From: Brachycybe producta
Lineage: Eukaryota > Arthropoda > Diplopoda > Playtdesmida > Andrognathidae
Direction: 5' to 3'
Assembly (NCBI GenBank): GCA_036925085.1
Contig: JAUPFP010000034.1
Span: 2,270,001 to 2,334,000, forward strand
Length of the DNA: 64,000 nt
Shown piece by piece: positions 36,786 through 48,300 of the stretch (positions are counted from its first letter, which is position 1; each line of letters starts with the position of its first letter). The translations under genes and the position numbers were made by a program. The notes below the pieces were generated by a model, which saw nothing but the letters and a program-made list of their open reading frames with translations, was not told where the DNA came from and searched no databases.

Positions 36786-37012
36786 GCGGCGATCACACTG
36801 GCTATTTTTCATGCAACAAATACAGTAAGTCAAGTATTACTGCGAATCTTGTACAGTTTCTTGCAAAAAAAAAAACGCGAAGATCAGCGTTTTCTGTAAA
36901 ACGGTGTGCATCAAACCACTTTAAGTCTTGCACGAGTAGTATCACCATTTGCAATTGCAGTTTAATCACTCGGACAAATACCAGTGAATCTTAATATAAA
37001 TATTGCCCACTT
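36786..37012. mobile_element. 'cggcgatcacactggc' TIR element, copy 1
   Basis: Starts ggcgatcacactggctattt. The interior gcgttttctgtaaaac, accactttaagtcttgca and ccagtgaatctt match 44590-44905. Copy without the internal palindrome. Confidence 0.75.
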
Positions 37013-38284
37013 TAATTCTAAACAAAGATGTCACTCGCTAGCCGCAGTCATTTTCTTAAAACAGTAGTGGAGCGATAATGGGTGCGTTCAATTCCTAAGC
37101 GCTTTGGAAGCCTTTCGATTAGCCTGTTCGTGACATAAATTTTTAACAGATCAAAAATTGAAACATAAGAGTATATTTACTGTAATTTGGTCTATAGTTT
37201 GTTACGTAAAAGGCGCCTCATACAATGCAAGCTTTGTGAGCCACTTCAAATGTGCTTAAGAGACTAAAGCGCAAATATGCAGTAATATGCAGAACTACAA
37301 AAAAATAATGTAAAGCATAGCTTTAAAGCCACAGAAAGCGAATATTCAGTTTAATGTTTAAGCCGTTTTGGTCTACTTGTGGCTCTTTTTTTGGTAAAAA
37401 AAAGTTGAATAACTGATTTCTATTCAACCAAAATAGGTTTGTTGCTAGCTTAGAAATGGGAGGGGGGTGTACCCTCTAAATAACGTCATAAGGATGACTG
37501 AGATCAAGCACTTTATACTTCCGAGCAAATAACGACCACATTTACATTCAGGTTTTTTTTTATTATTATATATACGAGGTATGTACGCTCGTAAGCATGA
37601 TGCGCGTTCGTGCTTTTTATTCGTCTTGTAGAACAGCAGCTTCGCTAATAGTAGCCGGGGTCGTATAATGGGACTTTTGTTTCTCTTTCCCCCTCTCTGC
37701 CTCTCCTCCCCCCTCTCCGCCTCTCCTCCCTACATGTAAGCATTAATGGTGGCCATGTATATATATATATATATACACGTGGTGAATTTAATGGCGACAA
37801 TCCGTCTACTAATCAAGTATCTTATGTTTCATTATGTGTGTATCTAAGTTACGATGATGGTGCCCGGAGCCATTTGTTTCAGGGGAAGTTTAAATCAAAT
37901 AATTTGGAAGCAAAGAGAGATAATATATAAGGGGAGGGGAAAGTCAAAAAGTTCATCACATTTTGAGATGATATTCAATTGAATATTATTATAAGAGGGT
38001 TTTTTTAGGAAAGGGGGGGGGAACTTTGTCTTATCAGTGATAACGTGGTAAGGCGGGAATTTTATTTAGCAGTAAAACAAGTGTACTGTGAAATTGGTGG
38101 TGTTCTCCTTGACGGAGGCAATCACTGCTAGCAGTTAATTAAGTTCATAGTGTTGTAACTTGTAAGCAACGTTAACATTAGGGTGCAGCCGAAAACTAAA
38201 GAATTTTTTTTATGCTAGGATGGTGATGGCTTAGTCTTCTAGACATTTCTTAAAAAGAATAGAATTTCCGGATATACTTGATTT
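37013..38284. other. Dispersed fragments, no gene
   Basis: Dispersed repeat D copy 2 at 37240-37365; (CT)-rich tandem at 37680-37735; (TA)n near 37758-37775; dispersed repeat A fragment 'ggaggcaatcactgct' at 38115. Confidence 0.55.
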
Positions 38285-38512
38285 ACTTTTTTGGGATTTA
38301 CTTTTCCGGATATAGTTTTTTTTTACAAAAGATAATAACGTATCTGAAGTTCTCCAATCACGTTCTGTAGTTGTATTTGAGCTGTAGCACTGATAGGGAG
38401 TGACGTTTTGCATCACTAAGATGCATTTTACTGATTGTTTATATCTTATATAGAAGTGACACTATTGAAAGTTGAAACTGCACAAGGACTTTATGGACAC
38501 CTCACATAGGTT
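38285..38512 (-). mobile_element. Mariner-like remnant, copy 2
   Basis: Matches the right half of 17191-17862: a minus-strand IQLQNVIGELQIRYY tract and the end gttgaaactgcacaaggactttatggacacc. It preserves the sequence that is split by the foldback in copy 1. Confidence 0.6.
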
Positions 38513-38958
38513 GACCGCCATTAAATTATTTTATTCACCTACTAGTGTAGTTTTCATGAAGTTCTAAAAGTTAGAATATAAAATTTACTAGTGAACCGTC
38601 TTAAAAACTAAGCCAACGGTTGAAAGGATTTTTTTTTAGTTTGGAACTTTTTTTTTCAACATGAAATGTAAAAAAAAAAACGTTCGCAGTAGGGCCCTGC
38701 CATAAATTGTTTATTTATAAAATATATTGTGGAAACACATTTACTTCATTCATTAAATATTCTAGTTTCTAAATTGCTTTCAATTTTTAAAGTTATTTTC
38801 AAAAATCTCTGGATAACTTCGTATCTCTTTACGCATTGATCTAAGGGTGCGTTTGAAAACATTTAAGGTTTGATGTGTTTCTATTATTGCAGGATAATTG
38901 CAGGATAACATTGTACATGTAGGAGGTTGAGATAACAGTAGCAGCACTATAAGGACCT

Positions 38959-39137
38959 TTGTCACACAGACCCCACTTTTCGTGGTCGATTTCGACTACA
39001 AAATGAAGTTGCCAGGTGGTTGAGCTGTGGTTGCAGTATGTTTTTGATGGTAAGATTTGAAATGGTCAGTTTTGGGCGACAAACCTGACTTCATTTTGCA
39101 ATCGCGAAATCGACCACCAAAAGTTGTCTGTGTGTGT
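38959..39137. mobile_element. 'ggtcgatttcg' MITE, copy 1
   Basis: gtcacacagaccccactttt..cgtggtcgatttcg mirrored by cgaaatcgaccaccaaaagt..gtctgtgtgtg. Internal tacaaaatgaagttgccagg mirrored by cctgacttcattttgca. Confidence 0.85.
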
Positions 39138-39343
39138 TCTCCAACCCTTACAGAATTTAATACAGCCTTTTATGAGTCAACTAGGATGCCATTACTCATG
39201 GTGCAATTCAAACCATATTGTTCAAATAAAATCACACCTGGCATTCATTGAAAGAATAATGTTTTTTGCTTGTTTCAATTGTTTTTACTACAAAAGTGAT
39301 TGGTGTCGCGATTTCAATCAAAACTATTGCGACTTTTTCATGT

Positions 39344-39499
39344 AAGGCCTTGTTTCCATCGGGATGAAAATTTGGAACTTTTTGCAGATTTCTGCTGCTG
39401 AAAAATAGCAGAAACATGGCCCCCACCCATGTTGGTTCAATTTTTCACCAGTTGAAATCTTCAAAAAGTTCAAATTTTCTCCCCAGTGGAAACAAGGCC
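39344..39499. mobile_element. 'ccttgtttccactgggg' hairpin MITE, copy 3
   Basis: Ends aaggccttgtttccatcggg and ccccagtggaaacaaggcca; same size as the pair at 9.4-9.75 kb. A lone end of the family (gtcaagtggaagcaagggcc) is at 48453-48472. Confidence 0.85.
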
Positions 39500-40551
39500 A
39501 TAATAATGCCGTTAACAAATGAACCCTGGGTTTTCCTATCTGCTTTATTCGAGGGAGGTTATATTTAGGCTATTGTGTTTTACTCTTTTGTAAACACAAG
39601 TGGCATCTATCTATCTATCTGGGTTCTAAAGATTCTATTTAGTACATTGTCTATTGTTTGGCCCCAATCAGCTTTTTTTTTTGCGTTTAGATCTTTCTCT
39701 CTTTCCTCATTTAATGTTCTCATTGGTTTTTGAAGTTTGATTACTACTTCATCTATTCTGTTGATGGTGATTAAAGTAATAGTCGATCATGATGATGATG
39801 ATGATGGTGATGGAGTTATTCCAGCATTCTCATTCTTTAACCACCAAAAACAGATCCCAGGTCCTCTCCAAACCCCATCCAAAATATATACAACAATGCA
39901 CAAACATTTGGTTCTGGTATTTTCTCGAGGTTAATTTGATTCTCTATTCGGATGATTGACATGCGTTTTATTTGCTTCTCGTCTCTAAAGTGCGCATGCG
40001 CATCAATGCATCTTTGAGGTTCTTTTTTTTTTTTTTTTTTTGGCTTTTTCTCTCCATTTGGATGAGCTTCACTTCACTTTCATTTGATAGTGGATTAAGT
40101 AACGTCAGGAATCTGTGCTATTTTGCCAATTTGCTATATAGCATATAAAAATAGGTTAGGGTATATGAGTATGATAGGAGGGAAATGTGTTTGATGGTTG
40201 CAATGAGGTTATCGGGTTCTGAACTTTAGATATTTTTTTTTGCTTCTTCTGACTTCATCTTCAATGAGAAGTTTCAGAAATATTTTTTATTTAAATTGAA
40301 ACACGCACGAATAGGTGCTGCGCGTTCAGTTTCTAAGCACTTTTGACGCGGCTAGTAGAGCGTGCTGTGTATGAGACGCCTTTCATAAAATAATGGCTTA
40401 AATATATTTTTTTATGTCAGTAAATAGTTTTTTTTTGTTAAAATAACAAAATTATAGTCGTGAACGGTGTCTCATAAATAGTGAGCTTCTGAAGTTACCT
40501 TCAAAAATCAAAAGCGTTTTGAAACTGAACGCGCACCTCCAATGATTTGTT
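39500..40551. other. No gene seen; simple repeats
   Basis: (CTAT)n at 39606-39620, (GAT)n at 39789-39806, T run at 40024-40040. No gene. Confidence 0.55.
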
Positions 40552-40708
40552 AGGGCCTTGACACACAAGCCACGTTTGGTGGTCGATTTCGACTGCAAAG
40601 TCTTGTGTTCCAAGGTCCGGCTTCTTTTCATAAGGATACATTGCAACAACGGTTCCACCCACCTGTGACAATATTTTGCAGTCAAAATCGACCAGCAAAA
40701 AGTTAGAA
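40552..40708. mobile_element. 'ggtcgatttcg' MITE, copy 2
   Basis: gggccttgacacacaagcca..ggtggtcgatttcgactgca mirrored by tgcagtcaaaatcgaccagc. The two minus-strand ORFs over it are artefacts. Confidence 0.78.
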
Positions 40709-42159
40709 AATGCATAAATTAAATTTTTCATTTAAAATTGAACCCTATTAACTGGGTTCCAAAAAATAGGAAACCGTTGTTTTATTTCGTGATTTTATAT
40801 AAGAATGTGAGAACCCTGCTCATCACAGGGTTCAAGTTGTGATGTTCATGTGCCAAATTTCTTGATTTTGAGAGCCTAAAGTCAGCAGTTTATTATTGGA
40901 GAATGTTCATATGAGGCTAGGGCCTTAGAGGGCTTACTTGTGGATATATATTTGGGGCCCATTTGATTTCACTGGTGTTTCGCGCGACCTGCTTTTCTCT
41001 TTTATAATGCTTTTTTTTATGTGTTTTGTGCATTGTTTTGAATGCAACACAAAAGTATGAATTCCTGCTTTTATTGACTGTATTGTTGCAGATCTTACTC
41101 GCAGATGGATAGAGAGAAAGAGAGTGAGTGAGAGAGAGAGTATATATGTGGTAGACAATTTTGCTAAACAGGAAATTTTGTTATGTGGGTTACTATTATG
41201 CCTGGATCACACGTGTGTGTGTAAAAATGCAGAAAATAGAAAATTCAGTCAAGGGTTCTCATTTATTACAAGAAAATTCACTTTTGATTCCATTTTTTAT
41301 TTTTCTGCATGCAATACTTTCAGCCAAGTAAATAGAATGAAATTATTTAAAATAGATTAATTATCTTTTCAATTGAATTTTTTTCTGCATGTGTGACCTT
41401 TAGTCTCCATGTAGATACATTTCTTTATTGCATGGCACATCTCATAGTTTGCAATCTCTTAAATAAGCCATCCGGCAACTGAAATCTTCAATGGAAATGT
41501 CTTATTTGGTCAGTTGTTTACCTTTTGTCTTAGAGCCTTTGCAGTAAGGCTAAAAGTGTGCTAAATAGCAAGATTTTGTCTGATTGCAGAATGTTCGACT
41601 GCGTATAGAGGTATGTGTAATATACACTATACACACTTGTCATAGACTAAAGTGAAGACTAGAATGTATGCTGTTGTCATGGCAACGAGAGAACTTTCTA
41701 ATTCTACCATATGTGGGCCTTATATCCCTTTTGTTGTGGCATTAATTTTGCCGACTCACTAAAAGGTCACGTGGTATATACATGTATACGTAGCTGTAAT
41801 ACAATAAATGTAGTCAATGGAAGTAAAGAATTGCAACTGTTAATTGTTGCATGAAGTGAAACATTGGTGGCGCTCTTTTTTCTTTTCATTTTTTTGGCTT
41901 TTGTTGGCTGTGTTCGGCAACCTGGGACTCCTTTTTTCATTATTTAAAACTATTAGGCCCGCCACACACACTATACAGAGAAATGAGAAATAGGAAAAGA
42001 GGTGCAGAGAAAAAGAAACAGTGGCTTTGGTTGGCATGTCCACGCATACTATACACAGGTCTCTGTCTGACCATGCAGGGACATTCCCTAATCATTAGCA
42101 GACATACATGTATAACTACTACTGCTGACTACAATAACAGACAACTACAATTACAATTA
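40709..42159. other. No gene seen
   Basis: AT-rich spacer with a (GA)n near 41117-41140. No supportable feature. Confidence 0.5.
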
Positions 42160-42716
42160 GTACTCTGCTAGCAGCCAAATAGGTCTATGGCAGAGGGACA
42201 TAAAAATCCACATGCAGCATTAAGCATTGTCAAGCACATATATAAAAAACAAAATTTATATACAATTGTCAATCCCATAAAACAATATTATCCCCATTCA
42301 CCACTTCCTTAGGAAGAGAGTTCCATTGTGTTATAACTCTAGGGGGGGGGGGGGGAAAGACCAATAATATGAATCTGTCCTAGCAAAAATCTCCCTAATT
42401 TTCTTAGAGCGGTCAGCCCTGCCCATGTATAGTGCTTTATGAATATCACTGGACTGTGGTTTAAGACAATCACCACGTGTAATTTTTCCAAACAATTTCA
42501 AACTTAACTCGGCCCTGTGATGTGCCAAATTATGCCTTAAAAAGTCAAGAAACACCATGTCAACTTGTTTACCATTGTCTAAACTTTTCTGGAGGTCATT
42601 CACTACCAGGATAAGTTGAGTCTCACAAGAGCACCCTCTCAGGAAACCATGTTGGTTATTAGAATTGACAAAATTACTTAAGTTCAAATCTTTGTGAACA
42701 ATTTCTTCTATATTTT
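42160..42716 (-). pseudogene. CR1/L2-type LINE fragment (reverse transcriptase remnant and 3' end)
   Basis: The minus-strand frame at 42331-42716 contains NQHGFLRGCSCETQLI and DMVFLDF, matching the QHGFRKGRSC...TQL and V-F-L-D-F-(S-K-A-F-D) blocks of non-LTR reverse transcriptases. Right after FLDF the expected S-K-A-F-D is replaced, and the F-x-D-D catalytic box and most of the palm are absent, so an internal deletion is likely. Further 3' a second frame (42270-42340) reads VITQWNSLPKEVVNG, the W-N-S-L-P block at the C-terminus of CR1/L2 proteins. The 3' tail (gtactctgctagcagccaaa, inverted) recurs at 12312. Inactive. Confidence 0.8.
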
Positions 42717-42800
42717 GTCTTTAAATTTTGTATTTTTTCTCTCATCTTTCATATTGTACATGGCTTTGTGTTGATGAACACATTCAATCAGATTTTCCAT
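42711..42800 (-). pseudogene. MADF-domain fragment next to the LINE remnant
   Basis: From the ATG at 42798-42800 the minus strand reads MENLIECVHQHKAMYNMKDE and then RKNTKFKDKI, followed by TAG at 42708-42710. L-I-E-x-V-x-x-H-x-x-L/M-Y-N...Y/F-K-D is the first half of a MADF (Myb/SANT-like) domain, found in transcription factors and in Harbinger-type transposon proteins. The TAG stands where the family normally has Trp. The fragment abuts the reverse transcriptase frame, so it is probably another transposon's gene cut by LINE insertion. Confidence 0.5.
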
Positions 42801-44097
42801 ATTAAACGAATTACAACTAATTAATACAAAAGTAAAGGAGAACAGAGGTAAACGACAGAGGAAAAATTGGTTTGGAAAGCGATCAGAATGAAGGCCTTCG
42901 CAAAGACGGCAGAGGCAAACGGGAATTTTTGTCTAATGTGCGTGTTCCTTTTCAAAACCATTGTTTCCATTTTCCTTTGCCTCTGTGCCTCTTCCCTATT
43001 TCTTATTAATCTGAATAGTTTGTGGCTGTGGTTGCTCAATCTCATATCTCTTTCTGCTTTTCTAAAAAAAAAAATATATATATTTCCGGATGTGCTTGAT
43101 TCTTTCATTTTCTGCTCAAATAAGAAGCGATTAAGGAAGGTCATGATCTTTTACTTCAAGATACACATTATGAAGTATATTTCACTATAGGCCTACTCCA
43201 TTTCATTTTAGCAGAAAAAGAAAGTAAGAATGTGTATGAAATGATTGCTTTCTTGAGAAATAGAGTCTAGGAGGAGCAAGCACTGTTCCCGGACACTTTT
43301 TCTTTAAAGACGCCAATCCCACAAATTGTTTCCGGATGCCAGCTTTTTCATCAAAGAAATTCATTTTTTCTTTAGTTATCGAACACAGCCACTACTTTTG
43401 AACAATTTTTCGATATTTTATATAATTTTCTGGTTTACTTTTGCGTCGTTTTGCGGTGATCGAAATCTTTACTATAAATAAATGCTCTTATGTATACGGG
43501 TTATTTTATGAATCGATTTTTTTATAATAAAAGTAAAGTACGAATAAAAATGATATTTCAACTTTGATGCATTGTGAGCTATATGTAGTACAGCAGATAA
43601 TCAATAAAATCATGTATACAGGTATCAGATATATTATTATATATCTACAAATGGTGATCTTTTTAAAGCTACTTATGAGATATATGTGCAAAATATAATG
43701 AAAATAAATCCTTTTTTTCGAAAAAAAAAATACAATACTTTATGAAAAATAAAAGTACATTAGAAACTAAAAATAGTACGTGAATGAGATAAACTTCTTT
43801 TATTTTTCAAAAACAATATTTTATTGAAGTTTGAAAATCATCAATTTTTTTTTAGAAAAAATGTTCGTTCATTTTTCCAACCCACATTTTGAAATTATCA
43901 CTTGGAAATATTACTTTGATTTGATATGCCTAAATTGATTTTTAGTTTGTGGAATAATAATATCCTGGATCTGAGTTCTCTTTTACTGTCCACATAGACG
44001 AATAGTTCGGATTGAGTGGCTAATTCGTTTGACAGTTTAATATTTCTGAGCGTGGACTAAGGGGGGGGGGGGGGGGTGGAGGTTGCCCCAGTCGTTT
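42801..44097. other. No gene seen
   Basis: Equal-length 107-codon ORFs on both strands (42821-43144 minus, 42867-43190 plus) match no known family. G run at 44061-44076. Confidence 0.5.
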
Positions 44098-44520
44098 TTC
44101 TTAGGGACGGAACATTCGAATCCCGCGAATCTTGAAAAATATTTGAGATTCGAAAACTAGAATCTTCGCGCTTTTTTCGTCTTTCGAATCTTTCGAAACC
44201 TAACCTAAGAAAACTGTTAAAAAACTTTGGTAAAATTAGTTTTAACTTCATGGACGTCCAATAGAAGCGTTCACTAATAAAAAACGGCGATTGTTGGAAT
44301 TTTGGTGGCACCCGGATTACCAATATCACCTTGTGGCAGTGACCCTGAGTGCCACACTTGTTTTTTTTTATTAATAATAATGTGATATTTAATATTATTT
44401 CATTTATTTGTATCTTCTTAATGAGTAATATAGGAGTCGAGATTTGAGGGATTCCTGGGAGGAATTCGAGAACCTTTTAGGATTCGCATTCAAGAAAATT
44501 TAGGCTTCGTTCCACCTCTA
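44098..44520 (+). repeat. 'gattcga' dispersed repeat, copy 2
   Basis: Starts agggacggaacattcgaatc and ends aggcttcgttccacctctag. Colinear with 5205-5610, the same strand. The near-mirror ggaac / gttcc outer boxes support a short-TIR DNA element. Confidence 0.8.
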
Positions 44521-44589
44521 GTTTTTGTTGTTTGATTGGTTATATTGTTGTATTGGTTATTGTGGGTTTTGTGAGCCGTTTTTCAGTGG

Positions 44590-44905
44590 CGATCACACTG
44601 GCTATTTTTCTCGCCACATGCTAGAAATAAGTCAAATATTGCTGTGAATCGTGCACAGTTTCCCGCAACAAAAAAATGAAGGTCGGCGTTTTCTGTACGT
44701 TTTACAGAAAACGCCGACCTTCATTTTTTTGTTGCGGGAAACTGTGCACGATTCACAGCAATATTTGACTTATTTCTAGCATGCGTGCAAGAAACCACTT
44801 TTAAGTGCCTTGCAAGAGTATTATTATGACATTGGCAATTGCAATTAATTCAAGGACAGATTGCAGTGAATCTTGCTTTAAATATTGCCAATGTGGTCGC
44901 TGCTT
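44590..44905. mobile_element. 'cggcgatcacactggc' TIR element, copy 2, with perfect palindrome
   Basis: Ends ggcgatcacactggctattt and, inverted, agcgaccacattggcaatat. Same order as copy 1 (36786-37012), but with an extra inverted duplicate in the middle (44617-44783). Confidence 0.82.
44617..44783. repeat. Perfect 81 bp-arm palindrome
   Basis: Arms run from catgctagaaataagtcaaa inward to gcgttttctgta, then the 5 bp spacer cgttt (44698-44702), then the exact reverse complement. I find no mismatch between arms. The related copies at 36786 and 50858 lack it, so it is a new inverted duplication inside the element. Confidence 0.97.
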
Positions 44906-45129
44906 TAGTTTATGCATAATTTTTAAAAAAGAAGTCTTTATCAGTACGATTGCTAGACGATGTTGTGTAGGAGGATGCATTTGAAAACAATGTTTGTTTG
45001 TAAATCTTAAATGATTAACTCCACATTTGCATGCTGTAAGTGGTGGTCTCCACAGAAGTTTCTCAAATTAACCACTTGGATTGGAAACGTCTGTTAAGGT
45101 TGAAGTTGATGACGTGACATGTCTATCAC

Positions 45130-45405
45130 TATGTATTATATCAAGCAAATGTTTCTCAATTTGTGGCCCAAGTGCTAATTGTGAATTAATCATATTCATC
45201 ACTAGAAAAACTGCCATTATGCTTTTTTATAATCAAAACAGACAAGTTAACGGCTAGATGTCTGGTTACTATCAGTTGTCAACTAGAATTCTAGCCTCTA
45301 ACCAGTGTTGTTGCATGGTTGGTCTATATTGGAAGTGTTACTTCACAATTGGCTTTTGACTCACAGAGTGAGAAAGATTTTCTTGGTATTTGCATAGAAA
45401 TCTGA
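45130..45405. mobile_element. MITE family C, copy 2
   Basis: atatcaagcaaatgtttctc ... ttaacggctagatgtctgg ... tctagcctctaaccag ... tttgcatagaaatctgag. Its left tip is eroded. Confidence 0.85.
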
Positions 45406-46289
45406 GTCTCTCAAGTCCCATCACTCAAGTTTCTTCTTCAGCTTGTAGATGAGTTTTTGCTCCTACTTAACCCCCTCAGGTTTTAATAGTTGTTTTTCCC
45501 CAACAAAGATTTTAAGAAGCATAATTATTGTGAAATAAAGTATATATTATATTGCTCTTTTGTAGCAATAGGCCCTACATTGCACTTCTGTTTAATATTA
45601 TTTCAAAAATAGGCTTCTATTCTAAATAACCCGACCAGTAATCTTGTGATTTTTGTGAACTTATAAGAAACTCTCAAAGTAAGATTAGAATACATTCAAA
45701 TATCCCTAATACCTTTATATATACTGTATATATATATATATTTTTTAAATGTGTATAAAGAAAGCCCTATTATATTTCTACTACAGCAATGGGTTATCTT
45801 TAGATTTATTTGCTTAAAAGTAGTTGATTTTTATGATGCCAAAAGGCACAGTGTTTTGTGGAGTAAAATCAGTAAATCTTTTTCCTTACGCTTCATATTC
45901 TTCTCTTTTCCTCTTTATCCAACTCTTTGTTTTGTGTGTTTGGAAATATATGATTTGTACCCATTCTCCTCAAGTCAGCAACAGTGTGTAATATCGACTA
46001 AATTCTGCCTCTTGTTTAATGTTGAATTGTTGAACAACAAAAAAAAAAAAATAGATAGTAAAAATACAACATGGTCTTAAAGTTTTGCCCCCAAAATTCT
46101 TACAGAATTTTAATATAACTGAAATAAGCTGTATCGAAAAAACTTCATACACACTTTTGATATCATTTTTTTGTTGAAAATTAAGCTAATTTTCAAAATG
46201 TAAATATACCCCTCCCCCCCCCCCCCCCCCTCGAACTTTGGTTATTTTGTCTTTGAAGAGAAAATTAAAAAGAAAATTGGAAGTCATTT
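45406..46289. other. No gene seen; dispersed motif and C run
   Basis: 'aataacccgaccagtaatcttg' motif at 45625-45648; (TA)n 45717-45740; C run 46214-46230. The ORF at 45751-46080 has no recognised domain. Confidence 0.5.
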
Positions 46290-47065
46290 ATATTTACATT
46301 TGCATTATGATTTATAATATAAGGAAACAGTGTTGCCGGATACGTTTGACAATGTTTATCTTACTTTCAAATTGGAAAATCAGTTAGTCTGCACAATTAT
46401 TACACAATTTCAGAAATCCATCAATTATAAAATAGGCTCAATTCTACAAAAAAATGTGACCATTTGGGTTACAGTGAGCCGTTAATCGTTCTACATTTTA
46501 GAAGAAGCGTGAAGATTGTGTAAAAATTGTTTTAAAAACTAGAAGAGCGAATGAACCATTTAAGTATATTTTAAGTTCCTATTTTTAAAAATACACTTTA
46601 TGGTTTAAAAAAAAATAGTAAAAAAGGACTAAAACGGAAATATAACTTTGTTCGTCCCTTGTCGTTGGCAATCACTGCTAACTCTTAATAACCATGATGG
46701 TTCACTAAAGGCATGATTCAGATTAATAGTTTAGACAAAATACATATTGGGGTATCATGAGCAAAATTAAAAAAAATACTTCGAAATATTTTAGAAACTA
46801 GAAGGGTAACGCAATCATTTATGGTTAATTTTATGTTGATATCTTTCAAAATAAGCTTTTTACGCGAGCTTGAAAATAATCTCATATTAAGCAGACGATA
46901 CTTTTATAATGTATGTCATGAAAAAGTTTATTATGAAAGATATTAACATGAAGTTACTATTAAGGGATTGAGCTACCTTTCTAGTCTCTAAAACAGTTTC
47001 TAGTTTTCTTTTTTTTTTTAAGGTTGCTCCTGAAAAGTAGAATAATCAGAGTTCGAAAATGACGT
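46290..47065 (+). repeat. Dispersed repeat A, long copy 2
   Basis: Colinear with 3320-4055 (ggaaacagtgttgccggata, aattataaaataggctcaat, ggcaatcactgctaac, ctacctttctagtctct). Confidence 0.8.
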
Positions 47066-47085
47066 ATTCCTGAATCATTTTAACA

Positions 47086-47162
47086 AATTCAACTTGGCAT
47101 TTGAATCTGAACTCTTGAACCTTCGAAATATTCAAGTTGAGATTCAAGTGCCAAGTTGATTA
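47086..47162. repeat. Small hairpin repeat
   Basis: caacttggcatttgaatct and its mirror agattcaagtgccaagttg around a 30 bp centre. Confidence 0.7.
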
Positions 47163-47996
47163 TATTCAAACTTCTTTCTATGTTGAGGAAACCCTGTTAA
47201 GAGGGTTCAGGTTGAATTTCAAATGTTAAGCTTTCTTCTTGTATTGTGACATTTTTATTAACTTTAGGAATGAGTTTAAAAGGTTCAGTTACTTCTTTAT
47301 CAGTCTGTATAGATTTTAATGCGGTTTAGAAAAGTCTACAAACAAAATCTTGTGTTATAACCGATTTTTTTTTAGATACTACTACAGTTTATAAAGGATT
47401 TTCTTTTAAATCATTGATTCATTATATTTTTGGAATGACATTTCAAACTGTTCTTCTTCTATTGCAATCTCTCTTTTTTTCTGTTTAGTCCGGAGATTAA
47501 AGATAATTACAAATTGGAATTGGAACTTTTGTTTGAATTTTCTAGAAAGTAAACAACAACAACAACGTTATTGTTGTACTTTGAATGACAGAATTTCTGT
47601 TTAAATTGCTGTAATTAATTTGTATGCAATTAATTTTATAGTAGAAACAAACTTGGTTAAATTTACTTTTGAGTAAATTTGACAACAATGCAGTTAACTA
47701 TATTTGCACAGCATGATTAACCACATTATTGCATTATTAAAAGAAATCACTTCCTGTGTACAACACAAAGCCAGTATATGGCATTGTTGAGATTTGAAGG
47801 AGGAAGTGACATCACGATGAGGATTTTCGTGGAACACCATTAAGGCCCATTACAGATAGAACTCATGTTAACTACTGGCGTTGAATGGGGCTCATAAATG
47901 GTATCTTTCATAATGATGGCAAACTTTTTATAAGTGTATCAAAACTCCCCCCCCCCAAAAAAATTAACAATGGCGACCATAATATAATTTGCCCGG
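47163..47996. other. No gene seen
   Basis: AT-rich spacer. (CAA)n at 47553-47565. Confidence 0.5.
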
Positions 47997-48300
47997 GCTC
48001 GGATCTTTATGCAATACCAAATAAGTGTTTTTCAATTTGTGGCCAGAGTGTCAATTGTGAAGTAACCATCATTAGATGCCAATTATGTTTTTTGAACTTT
48101 TTTCTAATCTAAAAGGCTAGTTAGAGACTAGATATTGGGTCACTATCAGTTATCAACTTGAGTTCTAGCCTCTAACTAGTATTTTTTTATTGAAAAAAAA
48201 GACATAACTATTTGTTGATCGAAATGGGATTGTTACTTTACGATTGGTCTTTGGATCACAGATTGAGAAACATTGGTTTGATATTGCATAAAAATCCGAC
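47997..48300. mobile_element. MITE family C, copy 3
   Basis: Ends gctcggatctttatgcaata and tattgcataaaaatccgac; internal ggctagttagagactagat mirrored by ctagcctctaactag. Third member with copies at 24.9 and 45.1 kb. Confidence 0.9.

Noticed and set aside
36503..36994. 163-codon plus-strand ORF, one of the longest outside the receptors
   Set aside because: It starts in a CT tract (Ser/Leu repeats) and ends inside a transposon copy; no domain.
40452..40731. Two overlapping minus-strand ORFs (87 and 76 codons)
   Set aside because: They lie over the inverted-repeat MITE at 40552-40708 and carry no protein signature.
42821..43190. 107-codon ORFs on both strands over the same DNA
   Set aside because: Neither shows a family motif; mirrored ORFs of equal length are common by chance in such sequence.
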